25,818 nt of DNA from assembly GCA_021845555.1 (NCBI GenBank), contig JAJZVS010000005.1:1-25818 (forward strand), written 5' to 3'. Position numbers and translations under genes: made by a program. The notes beneath the pieces were generated by a model, which ran no database searches, was not told the origin of the DNA, and was given only the letters and a program-made list of their open reading frames with translations. This document shows, piece by piece, positions 7,731-16,002 of this stretch. Positions within the stretch are counted from its first letter, which is position 1; each line of letters starts with the position of its first letter. Source of the DNA: Pseudomonadota bacterium. GTDB lineage: Bacteria > Pseudomonadota > Alphaproteobacteria > Acetobacterales > Acetobacteraceae.

Positions 7731-10111
7731 ACGAGCTTGCCCCGCTGCGCGCGCGCAGCGCCGGCGTGGCGCCGCGTCACCTCGCGCTGCTGCACCAGAT
7801 GGAGCGGAAGCTGTTGTGGCTGTCCGCCTGGATGATCCACAACGCCAACCATCTGCGTCCGAACCGCGACGGGCTGAAAGTGGGCGGGCACCAGGCGTCC
7901 TGCGCCTCGGTCATTTCCATCATGACCGCGCTCTATCTGGAGATCGCGCGCCCCGAGGACCGCATCGCGGTGAAGCCGCATGCCGGGCCGGTGTTCCACG
8001 CGCTCAACTACCTGTTCGGCCGGCAGACGGTCGAGAAGATGGAAGGGCTGCGCTCGCTCGGCGGGGCGCAACCCTATCCGTCGCGCTTCAAGGACGGCGG
8101 CGAGGTGGATTTCTCCACCGGCTCGGTGGGGCTCGGCGTGGCGATGACCACGTTCTCCGCGTTGATGCAGGACTACGCGCGGCTGCACGGGCTGGCGCGC
8201 GAGGGGCTGCCGGCCGGGCGGCATATCGCCATCGCCGGCGATGCCGAACTCGACGAGGGCAACATCTACGAAGCCCTGCTGGAGGGCTGGAAGCACGACG
8301 TGCGCGATGTCTGGTGGGTGATCGACTACAACCGCCAGAGCCTGGATTCCGTCGTCCCCGACCGGCTGTTCGGCCGTATCGAGGGGCTGTTCCGCGACAT
8401 GGGCTGGAACGTCGTCACCATCAAATACGGCCGCAAGCTGGAAGCCGCCTTCGCCCGCCCGGGCGGGGAGGCGTTGCGGCGCTGGATCGACGACTGCCCG
8501 AACAGCCTCTATTCCGCGCTGACCTTCCAGGGGGGCGCCGCCTGGCGCGCCGCGGTGCTGGCCGATCTCGGCCGGGCGCGCGAGGTGCGCGCGATCGTCG
8601 ATCCGCTGTCCGACGACGAGCTTGCCGCGCTGATGACCAACCTCGGCGGGCACGATATCGAAACGCTGATCGAGACGTTCCGCGCCGCCGCCGCCGAGGG
8701 CGACCAGCCGACCTGTTTCATTGCGTACACCATCAAGGGCATGGGCCTGCCGTTCGCCGGCCACAAGGACAACCATGCCGGGATGATGACGAAGGAACAG
8801 ATGGAGGTGTTCCGGCAGGCGATGCGGATCCGCCCCGGCCACGAGTGGGACCGGTTCGAGGGGCTGGACGCGCCGGCCGACGTGCTCGAAACGTTCTTGC
8901 GCGAAAGCCCGTTCGCCACGCCGCTGACGCCCGAGGGCCGGGCGCTGATCGCGCCCCTGGTGCACGTGCCGCCGACCCTGCCGCTGACCCGGACGGCGGG
9001 GCGCAAGCTGTCCACCCAGGGCGGCTTCGGCGACATCCTGGCCGAGCTCGGCCGCGGCCAGGGCGAGTACAAGGACCTGGCGGCGCATATCGTCACCACC
9101 AGCCCGGACGTGACGGTATCGACCAATCTCGGCCCCTGGGTGAACCGGCGCGGCATCTTCGATCGGCACACCCGCAACGACGTGTTCCGCGACGCCAAGC
9201 TGGCGTCCGCGCAACGCTGGGGGATGTCGCCCAAGGGCCAGCATGTGGAACTCGGCATCGCCGAGCAGAATCTGTTCCTGCTGCTGGGCGCGGCGGGGCT
9301 GGCGCACGCGCTGACCGGGGCGCGGCTGCTGCCGATCGGCACGGTGTACGATCCGTTCGTCAATCGCGGGTTGGATGCGCTGATCTATGCCTGCTACCAG
9401 GATGCGCGGTTCCTGCTCGTTTCGACCCCGTCCGGCATCACCCTGGCGCCCGAGGGCGGGCAGCACCAGTCGGTCAACACGCCGCTGATCGGCATGGCCG
9501 CCGACCGGCTGGCGAGCTTCGAGCCGGCGCATGTCGATGAACTGGCGATCCTGCTGCGCCACGCTTTGGCGCATATGCAGGCGCCGGACGGCTCGGCGGT
9601 GTGGCTGCGGCTGTCCACCCGGCAGATCGCGCAGCCGGAACGCGCGCTCGATCCCGCCGCGGTGATCGCCGGCGGGCATTGGGCGGTGGCGCCGGCACCG
9701 GGGGCGCGCATCGCGCTCGCCTACCAGGGGCCGGTGGCGCCCGAGGCGATGGAGGCGTTCGCCGAATTGCGCGCGGAGGAGCCGGGTGCCGGCCTGCTTG
9801 CGATCACCAGCCCCGACCGGCTGCACGCCGGCTGGCTGGCCGCCCAGCGCGCCCGCCGCGCCGGGGAGCGCGGGGCGGTGGCGCATGTGGAACGACTGCT
9901 GGCCCCGCTGGCGCCGGGCGCGGCGCTGGTGAGCGTGCTGGACGGGCATCCGGCGACGCATGCCTGGCTGGGCGCGGTGCGCGGGCAGCGCGTGGTGCCG
10001 CTGGGGCCGGACCGCTTCGGCCAGGGGGGGGATATTCCCGATCTTTACCGGGTGTACGGGATGGATACGGACGCGATCCTGGATGCGTGCGCGCAGGCGC
10101 TGCTGGGGTAG
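7727..10111 (+). CDS. Thiamine diphosphate-dependent AceE/transketolase-like enzyme
   Basis: 794 residues. The N-terminal half resembles the E1 component of homodimeric pyruvate dehydrogenase and transketolase: HNANHLRP, GGHQASCASVISIMTALY, the phosphate/ring contact KPHAGPVFHALNYL, and the thiamine diphosphate/Mg motif GDAELDEGN (171-179) ending in DYNRQ (200-204). The second half has VELGIAEQN (507-515), the transketolase Glu loop, with Glu513 as the probable cofactor-activating Glu, then a C-terminal transketolase domain. AceE is normally near 890 residues, so this is a shortened form, lacking also any E2 (lipoyl) or E3 gene beside it. Its start lies inside the stop of the malonyl-CoA decarboxylase gene. 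It may act as a stand-alone 2-oxo acid or ketose enzyme; substrate unassigned. A start upstream of 7727 is unlikely because it would lie inside the decarboxylase gene. Confidence 0.85.
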   Translation: MNELAPLRARSAGVAPRHLALLHQMERKLLWLSAWMIHNANHLRPNRDGLKVGGHQASCASVISIMTALYLEIARPEDRIAVKPHAGPVFHALNYLFGRQTVEKMEGLRSLGGAQPYPSRFKDGGEVDFSTGSVGLGVAMTTFSALMQDYARLHGLAREGLPAGRHIAIAGDAELDEGNIYEALLEGWKHDVRDVWWVIDYNRQSLDSVVPDRLFGRIEGLFRDMGWNVVTIKYGRKLEAAFARPGGEALRRWIDDCPNSLYSALTFQGGAAWRAAVLADLGRAREVRAIVDPLSDDELAALMTNLGGHDIETLIETFRAAAAEGDQPTCFIAYTIKGMGLPFAGHKDNHAGMMTKEQMEVFRQAMRIRPGHEWDRFEGLDAPADVLETFLRESPFATPLTPEGRALIAPLVHVPPTLPLTRTAGRKLSTQGGFGDILAELGRGQGEYKDLAAHIVTTSPDVTVSTNLGPWVNRRGIFDRHTRNDVFRDAKLASAQRWGMSPKGQHVELGIAEQNLFLLLGAAGLAHALTGARLLPIGTVYDPFVNRGLDALIYACYQDARFLLVSTPSGITLAPEGGQHQSVNTPLIGMAADRLASFEPAHVDELAILLRHALAHMQAPDGSAVWLRLSTRQIAQPERALDPAAVIAGGHWAVAPAPGARIALAYQGPVAPEAMEAFAELRAEEPGAGLLAITSPDRLHAGWLAAQRARRAGERGAVAHVERLLAPLAPGAALVSVLDGHPATHAWLGAVRGQRVVPLGPDRFGQGGDIPDLYRVYGMDTDAILDACAQALLG

Positions 10112-10168
10112 GCGGCGGCGGAATCGGGTGCCCGCTCGGCCACGCTCCCGGAGGAGGGTTCTTCGGAG

Positions 10169-10780
10169 ATGAACGATCCCATTCGCACCATCAGCGACGA
10201 ATGGTTGGCACGACATCGCGACACGCATCAGCGGCATCCCGCGTTCGGCACCCACCGTCATCCCTATCTGCTCGATACGATCGGCGGGATCGCCGCCCGC
10301 CTGACCGGCGCGGAGAAGCCGTCGCTGCTCGACTACGGGTGCGGGAAGGGATCCTTTCTGGACGAGATGGCGCGCACCGGATGGTTCCGTGTCGTTCGCG
10401 GCTACGATCCGGCGGTGGAGGCGTTCGCCGTGCGCCCGCGGCAGAGCTACGATGTGGTGCTGTGCCTGGATGTGCTCGACCAGGTGGAAGACGCGTTCGT
10501 CGCGGCAGTCATCGCGGACGTGGCGCGGTTCGCCGGGCGCATCGCGCTGTTCGACGTGATCACCGTGCAGACGCCGGCACTGGCCCATCTGCAACCGCGG
10601 TCGGCGGCGACTTGGCAGGAGCTGATCGGACGGGGGATGCGCCTGGTGCAGAGCACGGTTCGGGTGTCGAGCCCGGAGGAAATCCGCGCGGGCGCGTGTC
10701 CCGAGCGGGTTGTCATCCTTGCCGAGCCGGCGATGGGGGGGCTTGCGGCTGGCGTCGCGCAGGGCGAGGTGCGGCGATAG
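10169..10780 (+). CDS. Class I SAM-dependent methyltransferase (paralogue of the 15289-15906 gene)
   Basis: 203 residues. Motif I is SLLDYGCGKGSFL (about 51-63), the S-adenosylmethionine loop of Rossmann methyltransferases. GYDP follows (motif II) and then YDVVLCLDVLDQVED (motif IV region). The family is small and lacks an obvious substrate domain. It is clearly homologous to the minus-strand gene at 15289-15906: both share the PI-T-SD opening, HRHxYL, LLDYGCGKGxFL, GYDPxVxxFAxRP, VLCLDVLDxVE and ALFD in the same order. The start ATG at 10169 has a GGAGGAGGG tract ending 9 bases upstream. It begins 57 bases after the thiamine enzyme gene, so it may be read from the same transcript. The target molecule is unknown; the location suggests glycan or surface modification (inference). 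Confidence 0.85.
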   Translation: MNDPIRTISDEWLARHRDTHQRHPAFGTHRHPYLLDTIGGIAARLTGAEKPSLLDYGCGKGSFLDEMARTGWFRVVRGYDPAVEAFAVRPRQSYDVVLCLDVLDQVEDAFVAAVIADVARFAGRIALFDVITVQTPALAHLQPRSAATWQELIGRGMRLVQSTVRVSSPEEIRAGACPERVVILAEPAMGGLAAGVAQGEVRR

Positions 10781-10860
10781 CTTCGGCGGCCGAACGTGGT
10801 CGGACGCGGGGTTCCTCGGGCCGGTCGGTTCGCGGGCTTCGACGGTTGGTGCCGGAACGA

Positions 10861-10890
10861 CAGCGGGCGGCCCACCAGGGCCGCCTGCTG
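10861..10890. terminator. Bidirectional hairpin terminator candidate
   Basis: A 13-base arm (10861-10873) pairs with 10878-10890 around a four-base loop ACCA. All pairs form on the plus-strand RNA if one G-U wobble is allowed; the minus-strand RNA has one A-C mismatch. It sits between the ends of two converging genes (10780 and 10914). No clear U-run follows, which is common in high-GC genomes. Confidence 0.5.
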
Positions 10891-10913
10891 CACTCAAGCC
10901 ATCAGGTGATCGC

Positions 10914-11744
10914 TTATCCCTTGGGGAAGAGAGACCGTCGGCGCACCAGCCCGAGCCCGATCAGTCCGGTACCGAGCAGGGCCAGGCTCATCGGTTCCGG
11001 AACGCTCGCGGTGACACCGATCGTGCAGGTTCCCTTGGTCGTGCAGGAGATCGTGCCGCCCTTGAGAGCGATCGTCTCCGGCGTGCCGCCCACGCCGAGC
11101 GTCTCGGTGACCACATAGGAGGCGGAAAGCCCACCGGTGCCCGGGGTATTGAAGAAGTTGTGGGTTGCGTCGCCATTGACCGCGGGCAGGCCGAATGCGG
11201 AGCCCGCCGCGGTCTGCACGAACCCCGTGGAAGGTGGGGCGCCGCCGGCGTTCGAAGCAGCCGTGGGGACATAGGCATACGCGGCGGTGTCGCCGGCCCC
11301 GGCAAGCCCGAGGATGCCGCCGCCGGCGTTGAAGAACGACGCGATGGCCGTGGATTGCGCGGCGATGGCCGCGATGTCGGCCGGCGTGTTGTCGCAGCCA
11401 CCGCAGGAGGTGACGGAGGCAACCGCGAAAGCGCTGTACTTCGTCGGGTCGAACAACGCGGCCGTCACGGCGCCAGCGGTGCCCGGGTTGACGTTGACGT
11501 AACTGATCCCGAGGCCGCTCAGGGCGCTGGTCAGTTCGCTCCCCGCGTCGAACGTCAGCAGCGGGAGCGCAGACCCGTTCTCGACGAAGTTGACCTCGGC
11601 CGCCAGCGCAAGTCCGGCGGCGGAGGTTGGGCCACCGTAGTGGAAGTCGTTATCGTGGCCCGTCAGGACGATGTTGCCCGCCATCGCGGGCCCGACGCCG
11701 ACCAGCCCCGCCAACGCAACGCCGGCCAAAAGACTCGACTTCAT
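10914..11744 (-). CDS. PEP-CTERM sorting domain exported protein
   Basis: 276 residues from the ATG at 11742-11744, which has AAAGGGG about 6 bases upstream; an upstream in-frame ATG at 11786 lacks this and precedes the signal peptide by 14 odd residues. MKSSLLAGVALAGLVGVGPAMAG is a clean Sec signal with cleavage after AMA. The C-terminus is a textbook PEP-CTERM tail: VPEP at 248-251, a hydrophobic span (LALLGTGLIGLGLV) and RRR. Such tails are cut by an exosortase (EpsH/XrtA family) and usually mark proteins for the envelope or exopolysaccharide matrix. The middle is Gly/Ala/Thr-rich with a CGGC pair near SVTSCGGCDNT; I do not recognise its fold. No exosortase gene lies in the window. A promoter-like element lies about 70 bases upstream. 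Confidence 0.9.
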   Translation of the reverse strand: MKSSLLAGVALAGLVGVGPAMAGNIVLTGHDNDFHYGGPTSAAGLALAAEVNFVENGSALPLLTFDAGSELTSALSGLGISYVNVNPGTAGAVTAALFDPTKYSAFAVASVTSCGGCDNTPADIAAIAAQSTAIASFFNAGGGILGLAGAGDTAAYAYVPTAASNAGGAPPSTGFVQTAAGSAFGLPAVNGDATHNFFNTPGTGGLSASYVVTETLGVGGTPETIALKGGTISCTTKGTCTIGVTASVPEPMSLALLGTGLIGLGLVRRRSLFPKG

Positions 11745-11814
11745 TGGTTTCCCCTTTCTAGTGTTCAGAGGGCTTGCCCGAGCCATTCGGGTATCCCGCC
11801 TGTTTCTTATGCTA

Positions 11815-11843
11815 AGTTAATGCAGCGGTGAACAAACCGTCAA
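11815..11843 (-). promoter_or_regulatory. Putative promoter of the PEP-CTERM gene
   Basis: Read on the minus strand, TTGACG (11838-11843) is followed after 17 bases by TTAACT (11815-11820). The -35 box matches five of six consensus positions, the -10 box three of six. The spot is in an AT-rich gap between two divergent genes, with about 70 bases of leader before the ATG. Confidence 0.35.
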
Positions 11844-11876
11844 GCAAAAAAAACTAGACTCCTCGCATCGGTTACT

Positions 11877-11905
11877 GTTTCATTAGCTGCGCCCGATGCT
11901 ATCCT
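11877..11905 (+). promoter_or_regulatory. Putative promoter giving a leaderless TPR-sulfotransferase mRNA
   Basis: TATCCT at 11900-11905 resembles a -10 box (four of six). A weak GTTTCA lies 17 bases upstream at 11877-11882. The ATG of the next gene is at 11912, exactly where transcription from this -10 would begin, and no ribosome-binding sequence precedes that ATG. The match is weak. Confidence 0.25.
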
Positions 11906-11911
11906 CCCGCC

Positions 11912-14900
11912 ATGCCGGATGCTCCCGAAACCCCCTTGCCGTATCAGCGGACTTCGACTCCGGGCCAGCCAGTTCCGGCGGGCGGCAGCCCGGAATCCGG
12001 AGCGGCGGCCGGGGCACAACAATCCCAGGTTGTATTGAACAACAGAAATACTATTGACGCGGGTCTATCCGCCGAACTGGCACGCATGCGGGAAGCCGGG
12101 CGCTTCCCGGCGGCACTGGACCTGCTCGGTCCCGCCCTGCGCGCCCGGCCCGACGATCCGGCCCTGCTGACCGAACTCGGACTCGTGCATCTCTGGATGG
12201 GCCAGCCGGGGGAAGCCCTGGCGCCGCTGCAACGGGCGCTGGCCCGGGCCCCGGACGATTACCGGCATCACTATAATATGGGCTGCGCCCTGGAACAGCT
12301 TGGCCGCGCAGCGGAGGCCATCGCCGCCTTCTCCCGCGCCGCCGAGCTCAACCCCGCCTCGCCCGACGCGAGAGAAAAGCTCGGCAATCTGTTGGTCGCC
12401 CACGGGCGCGAGAACGAGGCGACGACGCATTTCCGGCGCGCCGCACAAGCCGCCCCGGCAACCACCCTGGGCCGGATGTGCCACGCCAAAGTGCTGATCG
12501 CGGAGGGACAGCCCGCCGCGGCCGAAGCCTGTCTGCGCGACGCCATCGCCAGCGACCCGCAGGCGGCGGAGGCGCAGCGGTTCCTCGGCACGCTGCTGCG
12601 CGAGCAAGGGCGCTTCCCTGAGGCAATCGCCACGCTCGAAGCGTCGATCGAGGCCGAGCCGGTGCGGGCCCCCGCCTATTACGATCTGGTCCAATCCAAG
12701 CGGATCACCGAGGCTGACCGCTGGATGATCGAACGGATGGAGGGTCTGCTGACCCTGCCGGGGCTGATCGATCCCTGGCGTATCATGCTGCATTTCGGCC
12801 TCGGCAAGGCCCTTGACGACCTCGGGGACTACGGTGCCGCGATGCGCCACTTCGAAACCGGCAACCGGCTGGCGCGCGCGCGGATGCAGTTCGATCGCGC
12901 CCAGCTCGGCGCGGCCACCAACCGCGTCATCGCGACGTTCACGGCGGAGTTCTTCGCCGAACATGCGGGCCTCGGGTCGCAGGACGATACGCCGGTCCTG
13001 ATCCTCGGCATGCCGCGGTCCGGGACCACCCTGACCGAGCAGATCCTGTCCCGTCATCCGCGGGTCGGCGCCGGCGGCGAACTGGGGTTCTGGCGCGAAC
13101 GGGCGGAGACGTTCGCCAAAGCGGGGGCGGCCGGGCTGGCGCCGGACTTCGTGGGCGGCATGGCCAGCGATTACCTCGCCCTGCTGCACGGGCTGGCTCC
13201 GGGCGCGGCGCGGGTCACCGACAAGATGCCGGCCAATTTCCTCTGGCTCGGCCTGATCCACCTTGCCTTCCCCCGCGCCCGGATCATCCACTGCCGGCGC
13301 CACCCGGTGGACATCGCCCTGTCGAACTATTTCACCCATTTCCAGGCGCCGCTGGCCTTCGCCTACGACCGCGAGGATCTGGTCTATTATTACCGCTGCT
13401 ACGAGCGGCTGATGGCGCATTGGCGCCGCGTCCTGCCGCCGGACCGGTTGCTGGAACTGGACTACGAGACGATGGTGACGGACCGCGAGCCGACCACCCG
13501 GCGGCTGATCGCCTTCTGCGGCCTCGACTGGGACGACGCCTGCCTGCGTCCGGAGGACAGCACCCGCGTCGTGCGCACCGCCAGCATGTGGCAGGCGCGG
13601 CAGACCCCTTATACGACCTCGGTGGCGCGCTGGCGCCGCTACGAGAAGTGGCTCGGCCCGCTCGCCCTGCTGCTGGAACACGATGCGCCGCTGCCGCAGC
13701 CGCGCCGCGGCCCGGATGCGATCATGGCGCTGCGCCAGGTCGCGGTGCACCGCGCCGCCGGGCGGTATGCGCCCGCCGTCGCGGCGTTACGGCAGGCGGC
13801 CGAGCTCTGCCCGAACGATGCGCGGGTGGAGAACGAGGCCGGGCTGATCTTCCTGGCCCAGCACGATTTCCCGCGCGCGGTGGATTTCTTCGAGCGCGCC
13901 ATCGCGCTCGATCCCGGTTACGCCGTCGCGCACTACAATCTTGCCTGCGCGTTCGAACGCCAGCGCCGGCCGGTGGCCGCTGTCGCCGCCTACGAACGGG
14001 CGATCGCGCTGGCGCCGGACTTCGCCGAGGCGCAGGGCCGGCTCGGCAATCTGCTGCACGCCCAGGGGCGGCGGGCGGAGGCGCTCGAATGGTTCCGCCG
14101 GCTGAGCGCGGCCGCCCCCGACAGCAGCGCCGGCCGCTTCGCGCGCGCCAAGCTGCTGCTCGAGGAAGGGCGCACGCATGAGGCCGAGGCGGTCTTGCGG
14201 CGCATCGTCGCCGCCGCGCCGGCGAGCGGGGAGGCCTGGCGGCTGCTCGGCGGATGCCTCGCCGAGTCCGGCCGATTCGCCGAAGCTGGGCGCTGCCTGG
14301 AACGTGCGCTCGCCGAGGACCCGACCCAGGTGGCCGCCTGGCTCGACCTCATGCGATCGCGCCGGATCACCGCGGCGGACCGGCCCCTGCTGGAGCGCAT
14401 CGATGCCCGCTTGCGCGGGCCTGACCTGACCGATGCGGAACGGGCTGTGCTGCATTTCGCGGCCGGCAAGGGCCACGACGATCTGGGCGAATACGCCGCC
14501 GCGATCGGACATTTCGATATCGGGAACCAGCTGGAGAAATTCGGCGTCGGCTTCGACCGCGCCGCGTTCGCCGCCAGCATCGATCGGATCATCGACCTGT
14601 TCGGCCCGGAGCGGTTCGCCGCCGGCCCTGTTCCGAATTCCGATCGGTCTGACCTGCCGGCGCTGATCCTCGGCCTCCCGCGCAGCGGCACCACCCTGGT
14701 GGAGCAGATTCTGTCCAGCCATGCCCAGGTCGGCGCCGGCGGCGAACTGGCGTTCTGGAGCGAACGCGCGGCCGGGCTCGATCCGGCCGATCCGGCGGCG
14801 CTGCGCGCGGCCGCGCGGGCCTACCTGGCCCTGCTGCGCGCCATCGCCCCGCCGGCGCTGCGGGTCACCGACAAGATGCCGTTCAATTTCCTCAATGCCG

Positions 14901-15334
14901 GCCTGATCCATCTCGCGCTGCCCGGGGGCCGGCTGATCCATTGCCGGCGCGACCCGGTCGATACCTGCCTGTCGATCTACCAGACCCGGTTCGCCATCCG
15001 CCATGAATGGACCTATGCGCGCGGCGATCTGGTATTCTATTACCGCCAGTACGAGCGGCTGATGGCGCATTGGCGCGCGGTGCTGCCCGCCGACCGGTTT
15101 CTTGAAGTGGACTACGAGACCCTGGTGGCCGAGCCGGAGGCGGCGGCGCGCCGCTTGATCGACTTCATCGGTCTGCCGTGGGACCCGGCCTGCCTGCGGC
15201 CCGAGGACAATTCGCGGGTCATCCGCACCGCCAGCATGTGGCAGGCGCGCCAGAAGATCCATACCGGCGCGATCGAGCGATGGCGGAATTACGATCCCTG
15301 GCTTGGCGAACTGCGCGGCCTGCTGCCGTCCTGA
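11912..15334 (+). CDS. Tandem double TPR-sulfotransferase protein
   Basis: 1140 residues made of two copies of one module. Module 1: TPR-type helical repeats (about 50-330), then a sulfotransferase domain with the 5'-phosphosulfate loop PRSGTT at 368-373 and the 3'-phosphate motif RIIHCRRHPVD from 457. Module 2: TPRs (about 605-880), PRSGTT at 923-928 and RLIHCRRDPVD from 1007. Each module also carries VTDKMPxNFL, YERLMAHWRxVLP, DYET and RTASMWQARQ. The spacing between equivalent motifs is about 550-555 residues. Sulfotransferases of this type move sulfate from PAPS to carbohydrate or peptide acceptors, and TPRs likely bind the partner. Both active sites look intact. No signal peptide is visible; the first 45 residues are Pro/Gly/Gln-rich. 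The ATG at 11912 lacks a ribosome site. The last 46 bases overlap the converging methyltransferase gene. Confidence 0.93.
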   Translation: MPDAPETPLPYQRTSTPGQPVPAGGSPESGAAAGAQQSQVVLNNRNTIDAGLSAELARMREAGRFPAALDLLGPALRARPDDPALLTELGLVHLWMGQPGEALAPLQRALARAPDDYRHHYNMGCALEQLGRAAEAIAAFSRAAELNPASPDAREKLGNLLVAHGRENEATTHFRRAAQAAPATTLGRMCHAKVLIAEGQPAAAEACLRDAIASDPQAAEAQRFLGTLLREQGRFPEAIATLEASIEAEPVRAPAYYDLVQSKRITEADRWMIERMEGLLTLPGLIDPWRIMLHFGLGKALDDLGDYGAAMRHFETGNRLARARMQFDRAQLGAATNRVIATFTAEFFAEHAGLGSQDDTPVLILGMPRSGTTLTEQILSRHPRVGAGGELGFWRERAETFAKAGAAGLAPDFVGGMASDYLALLHGLAPGAARVTDKMPANFLWLGLIHLAFPRARIIHCRRHPVDIALSNYFTHFQAPLAFAYDREDLVYYYRCYERLMAHWRRVLPPDRLLELDYETMVTDREPTTRRLIAFCGLDWDDACLRPEDSTRVVRTASMWQARQTPYTTSVARWRRYEKWLGPLALLLEHDAPLPQPRRGPDAIMALRQVAVHRAAGRYAPAVAALRQAAELCPNDARVENEAGLIFLAQHDFPRAVDFFERAIALDPGYAVAHYNLACAFERQRRPVAAVAAYERAIALAPDFAEAQGRLGNLLHAQGRRAEALEWFRRLSAAAPDSSAGRFARAKLLLEEGRTHEAEAVLRRIVAAAPASGEAWRLLGGCLAESGRFAEAGRCLERALAEDPTQVAAWLDLMRSRRITAADRPLLERIDARLRGPDLTDAERAVLHFAAGKGHDDLGEYAAAIGHFDIGNQLEKFGVGFDRAAFAASIDRIIDLFGPERFAAGPVPNSDRSDLPALILGLPRSGTTLVEQILSSHAQVGAGGELAFWSERAAGLDPADPAALRAAARAYLALLRAIAPPALRVTDKMPFNFLNAGLIHLALPGGRLIHCRRDPVDTCLSIYQTRFAIRHEWTYARGDLVFYYRQYERLMAHWRAVLPADRFLEVDYETLVAEPEAAARRLIDFIGLPWDPACLRPEDNSRVIRTASMWQARQKIHTGAIERWRNYDPWLGELRGLLPS

Positions 15335-15906
15335 ACCGGCGCGATTGCCGCAGGTGGCGGGGGCAGGGCGGTGATCAGGACGCGCTCGAACCCGACCATC
15401 CCGGGGAAGACGACCTCGCTCCCGATCACCGCCATGTGGCTGCGAATGAGGTGCGTCCAATAGAATGGCGGGTGTGGGGTCAGCCGTCCGCCGGGTTTCG
15501 GGCGCGTCAGACAGTCGAACAGCGCGGTGTCGGCGGTGCAGCGGGTGACATCCTCGATCACCGCATCCAGGTAGCGCGGTTCGACGGTGTCGAGGACGTC
15601 CAGGCACAAAACGATATCGTACTGCCGGTCGGGCCGCGTGGCGAAACCCGGCACGCCCGGATCGTAGCCCGCCAGGTCGGCGAACAGGTCGAGCTGGCGC
15701 AGGGCGTTCAGGAACTCGCCTTTGCCGCATCCGTAATCGAGCAGGGTCGGGCGACGCGGGGCCACGCGCCCGGCCACCGCCCGGTGCAGCTGCCGCAGCG
15801 GTGTCTCCAGGTAAAGGTGGCGGTGCCGGCCATAGCCGTCCGACTGCCGATGCAGGGAACGCTGTGCCATCAGGTGTCGGTCGCTGAAGGTCTGGATTGG
15901 GCGCAT
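15289..15906 (-). CDS. Class I SAM-dependent methyltransferase (paralogue of the 10169-10780 gene)
   Basis: 205 residues. The SAM-binding loop TLLDYGCGKGEFL lies near 53-65, followed by LAGYDPGVPGFATRP and YDIVLCLDVLDTVEP. It shares its whole N-terminal two thirds with the plus-strand gene at 10169, including the MxPIxTxSD opening and HRHxYL before the SAM loop, which supports the start at 15906. The C-termini differ: here a segment with PFYWTHLIRSHM replaces the other's SAATWQELIGRGM, so the acceptors may differ. The final Ser/Arg-rich tail overlaps the 3' end of the sulfotransferase gene on the other strand by 46 bases. Upstream of the ATG only a weak GAGACG is seen. Together with the sulfotransferase and PEP-CTERM genes it appears to form one functional neighbourhood (inference). 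Confidence 0.83.
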   Translation of the reverse strand: MRPIQTFSDRHLMAQRSLHRQSDGYGRHRHLYLETPLRQLHRAVAGRVAPRRPTLLDYGCGKGEFLNALRQLDLFADLAGYDPGVPGFATRPDRQYDIVLCLDVLDTVEPRYLDAVIEDVTRCTADTALFDCLTRPKPGGRLTPHPPFYWTHLIRSHMAVIGSEVVFPGMVGFERVLITALPPPPAAIAPVQDGSRPRSSPSQGS

Positions 15907-16002
15907 CGTGCGGCGTCTCAGTTTTGGTTCCGCGCGCGGGCGGGATGACAGGCGACGAACGTCATGCTAGCACCAATCACAACTCCATGGCGAAAGGAAC
16001 CG

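Noticed and set aside
7613..10897. A 1094-residue minus-strand frame across the malonyl-CoA decarboxylase end, AceE-like and methyltransferase genes
   Set aside because: It is a shadow of strongly recognised plus-strand genes, Arg/His/Gln/Pro-rich and without any motif.
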